Source of the DNA: an uncultured bacterium
GTDB lineage: Bacteria > Actinomycetota > Coriobacteriia > Coriobacteriales > Coriobacteriaceae
DNA length: 30,476 nucleotides
NCBI GenBank assembly: GCA_905215755.1
Contig: CAJMRE010000025.1
Location: forward strand, 1-30,476
Direction: 5' to 3'
Shown: in pieces, positions 24,642 through 30,476 of the stretch
How positions within the stretch are numbered: the first letter of the stretch is position 1
Layout of the letters: the number at the start of each line of letters is the position of its first letter
Translations under genes and position numbers: made by a program
The notes under the pieces: generated by a model
The model's database searches: none
What the model saw: the letters and a program-made list of their open reading frames with translations, nothing else
Told to the model about the DNA's origin: nothing

Positions 24642-25391
24642 TTACCCGTCCAGGACGATGCCGCCGTCGCAGTCACCGATCTCGCCGTTCACGAAGCTGG
24701 CGAGGTCGGAAGCGAAGAACAGCACCATCTGCGCAGGCTCGCTGGCCTGGGCAGCGCGGCCCAGAGGAATACCGTTGATGATGCGCTGAGAGTTCTCGTC
24801 AGAGAGAATCGAGGTCATATCGGTCAACGTGAGCGACGGGCACACGGCGTTGCAGCGAACGCCAAACTTGCCGCCCTCCTTGGCGACCGCCTTGGTAAGG
24901 CCGTTGACACCGGCCTTGGAGCTCGCGTAGGCAGCGGTGCCAAGCAGGCCGCCGCCGATCTTGCCAGCAACGGAGCTCACGTTGACGATAGTGCCGGCAT
25001 GCGCCGCCTTAAAGTGCGGGTACACGGCGTTCATCATAGTGAAGGTACCGTTGAGGTTGATATCGATAGTGCGGCGCCACTCGGTGTCATCGATCTCGTC
25101 GAACTTCTTGGTGCTGATGACACCGGCGCAGTTGATCAGGATGTTGGTTTGCGGCAGGTCCGTAAAAATCTGCTCGACGGTCTCGCGCGCCTTGGGTGCA
25201 TCAGCGACATCGAGCTGATAGAACTTGTTGCCCTCGCCAAGCTCGGCCACCGCGGCCTCGCCCTTAGCAGCGTTCCTTGCGATGAGCGCGACGTATCCGC
25301 CGCCCGCGACGATGCCCTTGGCGATCTCGAGGCCAATGCCCTGAGTGCCGCCCGTGACAATCGCGGTCTTGCCCGTGAAGTCAAATGCCAT
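24642..25391 (-). CDS. Short-chain dehydrogenase/reductase, possibly KduD-like
   Basis: The 249-residue classical SDR has the nucleotide-binding TGGTQGIG at 13-20, NCAG at 87-90 and catalytic Ser140, Tyr155 and Lys159 (YASSK). The C-terminal DGGIVLDG end is typical of the 3-oxoacyl reductase/KduD branch. IARN after the second strand leaves the NAD versus NADP preference open. Its partner is a KdgT-type permease, so 2-dehydro-3-deoxygluconate 5-dehydrogenase or gluconate 5-dehydrogenase activity is plausible. AAAGGGGGA lies upstream of the ATG at 25391. A longer open frame to 25475 adds 28 unrelated residues. Confidence 0.85.
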   Translation of the reverse strand: MAFDFTGKTAIVTGGTQGIGLEIAKGIVAGGGYVALIARNAAKGEAAVAELGEGNKFYQLDVADAPKARETVEQIFTDLPQTNILINCAGVISTKKFDEIDDTEWRRTIDINLNGTFTMMNAVYPHFKAAHAGTIVNVSSVAGKIGGGLLGTAAYASSKAGVNGLTKAVAKEGGKFGVRCNAVCPSLTLTDMTSILSDENSQRIINGIPLGRAAQASEPAQMVLFFASDLASFVNGEIGDCDGGIVLDG

Positions 25392-25506
25392 GACTCCATC
25401 CCCCTTTAATTTAGGTGTCTCCTTGCGGGAAGTTGGAGCATCGCACGTGGCGATTATATGAGTCCCAGTCGTCATGGTGGTGACAACCCCTCGCCTAACC
25501 GCGTGT

Positions 25507-25534
25507 ATAATAGTTATTTGAAACGCTTCATCAA
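25507..25534 (-). promoter_or_regulatory. Promoter of the SDR-kdgT unit with an embedded palindromic operator
   Basis: On the minus strand TTGATG (plus 25529-25534) and TATTAT (25507-25512) are 16 bp apart. The palindrome TGAAACGCTTCA (25519-25530) fills most of the spacer. Its CG-centred form resembles LacI-family or CcpA-like sites. The cognate regulator is unknown. A plus-strand TATAAT (25506-25511) overlaps the -10 and could serve the divergent MarR gene. Confidence 0.5.
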
Positions 25535-25603
25535 TTGAATGATTTTAAGTCTTAATGAGCTCTTAATATTGCCCACTGTATGAGGCCCGCGTATTGGGGT
25601 ATC

Positions 25604-25652
25604 ATCTTCCACCGAAAATAGTTTCTAGTGTTAGGGGTTTTCGGTGGAAGAT
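25604..25652. promoter_or_regulatory. Perfect 15-bp inverted repeat over the MarR gene start
   Basis: ATCTTCCACCGAAAA (25604-25618) and TTTTCGGTGGAAGAT (25638-25652) are perfectly complementary, with a 19-bp spacer. The right arm contains the GTG start codon at 25644. The ribosome binding site AGGGG (25633-25637) abuts that arm in the loop. It could be a MarR operator or, in mRNA, a hairpin that masks the start codon. Confidence 0.65.
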
Positions 25653-26093
25653 ACCGATTTCCGTGAGCTTGGGCGTCAGCTCCTTACCGAGTTCGGCAGC
25701 ATGCATCAGCGCATTTCGCGCTTTGCGGACAAAGCCCTCGGCGGCGAGATGGCCGTCATGCGCGCCCTCATGCGCGCCGGCGGCTCGCTCACGCCGAGCG
25801 AACTCGCCGATCGTGCCTGGGTCTCGAGCGCCCGCATCGCCAATATCCTGCGCGCCCTCGAGGCCAAGGGCTGGATCGAGCGCGAGCACTCAAAGACCGA
25901 CCGTCGTCGCGTACACGTCACGGTGACCGACAAAGGATTCCAGGATCTCGAAATCAAACGTCGGGAATTCGAGGACCGCACCGCGGCCTTCCTCGAGCAG
26001 CTTGGCGAAACAGATACCCAAGAGATGGTGCGCCTTCTTAGACGTGCCAACGAAATTATCGACCGCAATCAAGAAAGGAGAGATGCCGAGTGA
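25644..26093 (+). CDS. MarR-family transcriptional regulator
   Basis: The 149-residue winged-helix regulator contains MAVMRALMRAGGSLTPSELAD, then SSARIANILRALEAKGWIER (recognition helix) and the wing HSKTDRRRVHVTVTDKG with the conserved Asp-Arg-Arg. The GTG at 25644 has AGGGG six bases upstream; the next in-frame Met is at residue 20, which would cut into the first helix. The stop overlaps the ABC gene start (GTGA), so it is the first gene of a MarR-ABC-ABC operon. It probably represses this operon and responds to the exported compound. The large inverted repeat over its own start is the likely autoregulatory site. Confidence 0.9.
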   Translation: MEDTDFRELGRQLLTEFGSMHQRISRFADKALGGEMAVMRALMRAGGSLTPSELADRAWVSSARIANILRALEAKGWIEREHSKTDRRRVHVTVTDKGFQDLEIKRREFEDRTAAFLEQLGETDTQEMVRLLRRANEIIDRNQERRDAE

Positions 26094-28459
26094 GGATTCT
26101 CAAGCTCTTTAAAAAACATGTCCCGGCACTGTTTGCAGCTATCGTACTTATCGTAATCAGCTGCAACGCCGATCTGGCACTGCCTACCTATATGAGCGAC
26201 ATCGTCGACGTGGGCGTGCAGCAAGGCGGCATCGCCTCGCCCGTGCCCGACACCATTCGCGCCAAATCGCTCGACGACCTCGAACTCTTTATGAGCACCA
26301 AGGACGCCAAAGCTGTGGAGGCCGTGTTTGGCAAGGCGGACAATAACGGCATTCGAACGTACAAGGGCACCGAGGAGGAGCGCGCCGACGGCGGCAAGAT
26401 TGCCGACATCATGAGCCTCCCCGAGACTGTCGTCCTTTCGTTCAACCAGGGCATCGATGCCAACTCCATGGGCGACATGACCGGCGCATCTACCGAGGCA
26501 AGCGATGGCGGCGCCGCTCAGGCCATGCCCACGCCCGAGCAGATGGCGGCGATGACGCCCGAGCAACTCGCCGAGATGCAGCAGAAGGCCGCTGCGGCGC
26601 AGAACATGCAAAAACAGATTGATGCCGACGGTGGCAAGATCACCATGAAGAGCCTGCGTCTAGGCGTTGAAGGCGGCCTAATCGACCAGGGCAAGCTCGT
26701 CGAGGGCGCCAACGATATGGCGGACAAAATGGGCTCCATGTCGGGCTCCATCGTGACCCAACGCGCCGTGAGCTATGTGCAAGACGAGTACAAGGCGCAG
26801 GGCATCGACCCCGCCGACGTGCAGAACGCCTACCTGGGCCGCATGGCGACCACGATGTTTGGTCTGTGCCTAATCTCGCTCGTCGCCACCATCCTGACCG
26901 GTGCCGTGGCTTCGCGCACCGCCTGCTCCATCGCCCGCGACCTGCGCCGCGAGACCTTCAACAAGGTTATGCACTTCTCGCCGGCCGAAGTGGGCAAGTT
27001 TAGCCAGGCCTCGCTCATCACCCGCTGTACCAACGACATTCAGCAGATCCAGATGGCCGCAACCCTGTTTATCCGCATGTGTCTGATGGCCCCCGTCATG
27101 GGCATCGTCGCCGTCATGCGCGTCCTGGCCAACCATACCGGCCTAGAGTGGACCATCGCCGTGGCCATCATCGCGGTCTCGGCCGTCGTCGGCGTGCTCA
27201 TGGGCCTCACCATGCCCAAGTTCAAAAAGATGCAGAGCTTTGTGGACCGCGTGAACCTTACCGCCCGCGAGCTGCTCGACGGCCTTATGCCCATCCGCTC
27301 GTTCAACCGCGAGGAGCATGAGCTCGAGCGTTTTGACAAGGCTTCGCTCGACCTGATGACCACGCAGCTCTACACCAATCGCGCCATGAGCTTTATGATG
27401 CCGCTCATGATGCTCGTCATGAACTGCATCACCGTGCTTATCGTCTGGTTTGGCGCGCAGGGCGTGTCCGACGGCGTGATGCAGGTCGGCAACATGATGG
27501 CGTTCATCTCCTACACCATGCAGATCGTCATGGCGTTTATGATCCTCACCATGGTTTCGGTCATCCTGCCCCGCGCCGAGGTCGCAGCCGAGCGCGTGGA
27601 AGAGGTCATCACCTGCCCCACGAGCATCAACGACCCCGCCTCGCCCAAACTGCCCGCTGCCAGCGCGCCGCGCGGCGAGCTCACCTTCCGTGACGTGAGC
27701 TTCCAGTATCCCGATGCCCGCGCCGACGTCATCAGCGGCGTGAACTTCACCACGCATGCCGGTCAGATGCTCGGCATTATTGGCTCCACGGGCTCGGGCA
27801 AGTCCACGCTTGTACAGTTGATTCCGCGCCTGTACGACGTCACGGGCGGCAGCATTTCGCTCGACGGCATCGACGTGCGCGACATGACCCTCTCTGAGCT
27901 GCGCCGCCGCATCGGTTATATTCCGCAGCAGGGTCGTCTGTTCTCGGGTACCGTCGAGAGCAACCTCAAGTTTGCCGGCGACATGGTAAGCGATGATGAC
28001 ATGCGCCAAGCCGCGCGCATCTCACAGGCCGAGGACTTTATCGCCGAGCGCGAGGGCGGCTACGACTCCCCCATCAGCCAGGGCGGCTCCAATGTTTCGG
28101 GTGGTCAGCGCCAGCGCCTGGCCATCGCCCGCGCGTTGGCCAAAAAGCCCGAGGTCGTGGTTTTCGATGATTCGTTTAGCGCCCTCGACTACAAGACCGA
28201 CGCTCGCCTGCGCGAAGAGCTTGCCAAAAACGTTACCGACGCCGCGCTCGTGGTCGTGGCCCAGCGCATCGCAACCATCATGCACGCCGACCAGATCATC
28301 GTGCTCGACGACGGCCACGTGGTGGGCACCGGTACGCACGAGGAGCTGCTGCGCAGCTGCCCGGCGTACCTGGAGATCGCACAGTCGCAGCTTTCCGCCG
28401 AGGAGCTGGGGCTTACCCAAGAAGAAATTGCAGCCGTCATGGAAGGAGGCGAGCGCTAA
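26090..28459 (+). CDS. ABC exporter half-transporter with degenerate ATP site and large extracytoplasmic insert
   Basis: The 789-residue type IV ABC half-transporter has a first membrane helix at about 11-30, then an unusual extracytoplasmic insert of about 210 residues (35-245) with a TPEQMAAM/TPEQLAEM repeat and a Gln/Met/Ala-rich stretch. The remaining membrane helices lie at about 250-495 and the nucleotide-binding domain at 528-789. Walker A is GSTGSGKST (565-573) and the signature is VSGGQ. Walker B ends VVFDDS, with Asp694 where the catalytic Glu should be, and the H-loop His is Gln (AQRIATI). This is the degenerate half of a heterodimer. The GTG start has AAAGGAG nine bases upstream. 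Confidence 0.92.
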   Translation: MRILKLFKKHVPALFAAIVLIVISCNADLALPTYMSDIVDVGVQQGGIASPVPDTIRAKSLDDLELFMSTKDAKAVEAVFGKADNNGIRTYKGTEEERADGGKIADIMSLPETVVLSFNQGIDANSMGDMTGASTEASDGGAAQAMPTPEQMAAMTPEQLAEMQQKAAAAQNMQKQIDADGGKITMKSLRLGVEGGLIDQGKLVEGANDMADKMGSMSGSIVTQRAVSYVQDEYKAQGIDPADVQNAYLGRMATTMFGLCLISLVATILTGAVASRTACSIARDLRRETFNKVMHFSPAEVGKFSQASLITRCTNDIQQIQMAATLFIRMCLMAPVMGIVAVMRVLANHTGLEWTIAVAIIAVSAVVGVLMGLTMPKFKKMQSFVDRVNLTARELLDGLMPIRSFNREEHELERFDKASLDLMTTQLYTNRAMSFMMPLMMLVMNCITVLIVWFGAQGVSDGVMQVGNMMAFISYTMQIVMAFMILTMVSVILPRAEVAAERVEEVITCPTSINDPASPKLPAASAPRGELTFRDVSFQYPDARADVISGVNFTTHAGQMLGIIGSTGSGKSTLVQLIPRLYDVTGGSISLDGIDVRDMTLSELRRRIGYIPQQGRLFSGTVESNLKFAGDMVSDDDMRQAARISQAEDFIAEREGGYDSPISQGGSNVSGGQRQRLAIARALAKKPEVVVFDDSFSALDYKTDARLREELAKNVTDAALVVVAQRIATIMHADQIIVLDDGHVVGTGTHEELLRSCPAYLEIAQSQLSAEELGLTQEEIAAVMEGGER

Positions 28460-30315
28460 TGGCAGACGAGACCAAGACCCAAATTCCCAAGCCCACCCGT
28501 CAGCGTGGACCCATGGGCCGCATGGGCGGCATGCGTCGCGGCGAAAAGGCCAAGGACTTTAAGGGCACCATGAGGCAGCTGCTCGGCTATATCGGCCAGC
28601 ACAAGATTGCCGTGTTTGCCGCCGTCGCCTTTGCCGTGTGCTCGGTCATCTTTAATATTGTGGGACCCAAGGTGCTCGGTCAGGTTACGACCAAGCTGTT
28701 CGAGGGCCTGGTCGCCAAGGTCAACGGCACCGGCGACGTTGACTTTGACTGGATCGCCAAGACGCTCGGCTTTTTGCTCTGCCTGTATCTGGCGAGCTCT
28801 GTCTGCAGCCTGGTCCAGGGCTGGCTCATGACCGGCGTCACGCAAAAGATCTGCTACCGCATGCGCAAGGAAATCGCCGCCAAGATTGCCGTCGTGCCGA
28901 TGAGTTACTTCAACGGCCACAGCAAGGGAGACGTGCTCAGCCGCATCACCAACGACGTCGATACGCTGGGTCAGTCGCTCAACCAGAGCGTGACGCAGCT
29001 CATCACGTCGGTGACGCAGATTATCGGCGTGCTCGTCATGATGCTTTCGATCAGCCTGCCGCTTACCGGCGTCACCGTGCTCACGCTGCCGGCCGCCGCG
29101 ATTATCTTGACCGTAATGATTCACTTCTCGCAGCCGTACTTCCGCGAGCAACAGCAGGTTCTGGGCGCCGTCAACGGCATTATCGAGGAGGACTTTGCCG
29201 GCCAGAACGTCATTCAGGTGTTCGACCGCGCCGAGGCCTCGATTGAAGAGTTCGACCGTCAAAACGACCGCCTCTTTATTAGTGGCTGGCGCTCGCAGTT
29301 CCTGTCGGGCCTGATGATGCCGCTTATGAGCTTGGTGGGCAACATGGGCTACGTGGGCGTCGTCGTGGTGGGCGCGCAGCTCGCGCTGACCGGCAATGCC
29401 ACGCCCGGCGACATCCAGAGCTTTATCCAGTACGTTCGAAACTTTACGCAACCCGTGCAGCAGCTGGGCAACGTGAGCAACACGATGCAGTCGATGGCCG
29501 CCGCCACCGAGCGCGTGTTTGAGTTCCTGGCCGCGCCCGAGGAGGAGCAGAAGGCCGACGCGCAGATTCCCGAGAAGCGCCCCGGCCACGTGGTGTTTGA
29601 CCATGTCAAGTTTGGCTACACGCCCGACAAGACCATCATCCACGACTTTAGCTGCGAGGCGCAGCCCGGCCAGACCATCGCCATCGTCGGCCCCACCGGC
29701 GCCGGCAAGACCACGCTCATTAAGCTGCTGCAGCGCTTCTACGACGTGGACGGCGGCTCGCTGCGTGTCGAGGGCGTCGATGTGCGCGACTGGGACCGCG
29801 CGGCACTGCGCGGCGAGTTTGCCATGGTGCTGCAGGACACCTGGCTGTTTAACGGCACCATCCGCGAGAACATCCGCTACGGACGCCCCGACGCGAGCGA
29901 TGCCGAGGTCGAGGCCGCTGCGCGCGCCGCACGCTGCGACCACTTTATTCATACGCTCGCCGGTGGCTACGACTTTATGATCAACGAGGAGGGCACCAAC
30001 CTGTCGCAGGGTCAGCGCCAGCTCGTGACCATCGCCCGTGCCATTTTGGCCGACCGCCCGGCACTGATTCTGGACGAGGCGACTTCCAACGTCGATACCC
30101 GTACCGAGGAGCTCATTCAGCGCGCCATGGATGCGCTGATGCAGGGCCGCACCAGCTTTGTCATCGCGCACCGCCTGTCCACGATCCGCAACGCCGACGT
30201 GATCTTGGTGATTCGCGACGGCGACATCGTCGAGAAGGGCACGCACGACGAGCTGCTCGCCCAGGGCGGCTTCTACGCCGACCTGTACAACTCGCAGTTC
30301 GACGAAGCGGCGTAA
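28459..30315 (+). CDS. ABC exporter half-transporter with catalytic ATP site
   Basis: The 618-residue partner of the preceding protein has a basic Gly/Met/Arg-rich N-terminal tail (1-40), six membrane helices between about 48 and 325, and a nucleotide-binding domain from about 375. Walker A is GPTGAGKTT (411-419). Walker B is LILDEATSNVD with catalytic Glu540, and AHRLSTI has the H-loop His. The signature is altered to LSQGQ (515-519). Together with the partner's Asp694 this yields one degenerate and one competent composite site, as in BmrCD-type heterodimeric multidrug exporters. The start codon shares one base with the upstream stop (TAATG), so translation is coupled. The substrate is unknown; MarR control suggests drugs or toxic compounds. 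Confidence 0.94.
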   Translation: MADETKTQIPKPTRQRGPMGRMGGMRRGEKAKDFKGTMRQLLGYIGQHKIAVFAAVAFAVCSVIFNIVGPKVLGQVTTKLFEGLVAKVNGTGDVDFDWIAKTLGFLLCLYLASSVCSLVQGWLMTGVTQKICYRMRKEIAAKIAVVPMSYFNGHSKGDVLSRITNDVDTLGQSLNQSVTQLITSVTQIIGVLVMMLSISLPLTGVTVLTLPAAAIILTVMIHFSQPYFREQQQVLGAVNGIIEEDFAGQNVIQVFDRAEASIEEFDRQNDRLFISGWRSQFLSGLMMPLMSLVGNMGYVGVVVVGAQLALTGNATPGDIQSFIQYVRNFTQPVQQLGNVSNTMQSMAAATERVFEFLAAPEEEQKADAQIPEKRPGHVVFDHVKFGYTPDKTIIHDFSCEAQPGQTIAIVGPTGAGKTTLIKLLQRFYDVDGGSLRVEGVDVRDWDRAALRGEFAMVLQDTWLFNGTIRENIRYGRPDASDAEVEAAARAARCDHFIHTLAGGYDFMINEEGTNLSQGQRQLVTIARAILADRPALILDEATSNVDTRTEELIQRAMDALMQGRTSFVIAHRLSTIRNADVILVIRDGDIVEKGTHDELLAQGGFYADLYNSQFDEAA

Positions 30316-30345
30316 AAACCGGCGGCAAACAACCGCAATGCCAAG

Positions 30346-30385
30346 AAAACGGGGGCGCAGGACAACCTGCACCCCCGTTTTGTAT
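30346..30385 (+). terminator. Intrinsic terminator of the MarR-ABC operon
   Basis: AAAACGGGGGCGCAGG and CCTGCACCCCCGTTTT pair around a 4-base loop, ending in a T-run (TTTTGT). It lies 30 bp after the last stop codon. Confidence 0.85.
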
Positions 30386-30448
30386 CCTTCGAGCCTCGAA
30401 ACGCCTTCCCTGAGACCTCACTGACGGTAGCGCGCAGAGATGTGGTGT

Positions 30449-30476
30449 AAGAGGCGGGGCATGCCCCGCCTCTTCT
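30449..30476. terminator. Perfect palindromic hairpin at the window end
   Basis: AAGAGGCGGGGC and GCCCCGCCTCTT form a perfect stem reaching the window edge, with TCTTCT on the plus strand. It may terminate a gene lying to the right; the partner gene is outside the window. Confidence 0.5.

Noticed and set aside
28456..30372. A 638-codon open frame on the minus strand opposite the second ABC gene
   Set aside because: It is a shadow of a gene with complete Walker and signature motifs. The antisense product is His/Ala/Asp-rich without family character.

Overview
The window looks like a chromosomal stretch of a GC-rich Gram-positive anaerobe of the Coriobacteriia, most likely Collinsella or a close relative. 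This rests on GC-rich codon use, a mixed-acid (pyruvate formate-lyase) metabolism, the gene repertoire and a Gram-positive type SOS box. The genus is an inference from protein character, not from a database search. No tRNA, rRNA, CRISPR array or intact insertion sequence was seen.

Layout. 1-2440: a GyrI-like gene behind a perfect SOS box, then a scar where the 5' third of an Abi-type abortive infection gene is joined to the 3' end of a ClC chloride channel gene, a degenerate 62-bp tandem repeat, and an ogt-type DNA repair gene. 2640-8230: aspartate-family amino acid genes, with lysC and asd on the minus strand and thrC and thrB diverging on the plus strand. 8365-9780: a compact two-gene DUF3990 / helix-turn-helix cassette that looks like a toxin-antitoxin or defence pair, behind a large perfect palindrome. 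9806-14461: housekeeping genes on the minus strand (engB, mtnN, a beta-lactamase-fold hydrolase, pflA, degV). 14738-20390: a sucrose/fructoside operon (two GH32 enzymes around a PTS IIBC permease) with its LacI-type regulator and matching operators. 20658-23046: pyruvate formate-lyase split in two, a core lacking its glycyl-radical domain followed by an 83-residue stand-alone glycyl-radical protein. 23514-25391: an SDR dehydrogenase and a KdgT-type permease. 25644-30315: a MarR regulator translationally coupled to a heterodimeric ABC exporter.

The most unusual signal is not a protein. Three intergenic elements (2645-2774, 8103-8228, about 20509-20632) fold into long two-stage hairpins just downstream of asd, thrB and grcA. 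Their paired arms differ completely in sequence between copies. The internal loop (GUCCUCGGACAUG on one side, CGUCCUGCGGAAA on the other) and a CUUCG-type apical loop are conserved, and all three lie in the same orientation relative to the upstream gene. This is the pattern expected of a structured RNA 3'-UTR element held by compensatory change. A fourth, diverged hairpin (7075-7186) sits between thrC and thrB.

The second highlight is the split pyruvate formate-lyase: the spare-part GrcA-like domain appears to be the only glycyl-radical domain this core enzyme has in the window, so assembly from two polypeptides would be obligatory.
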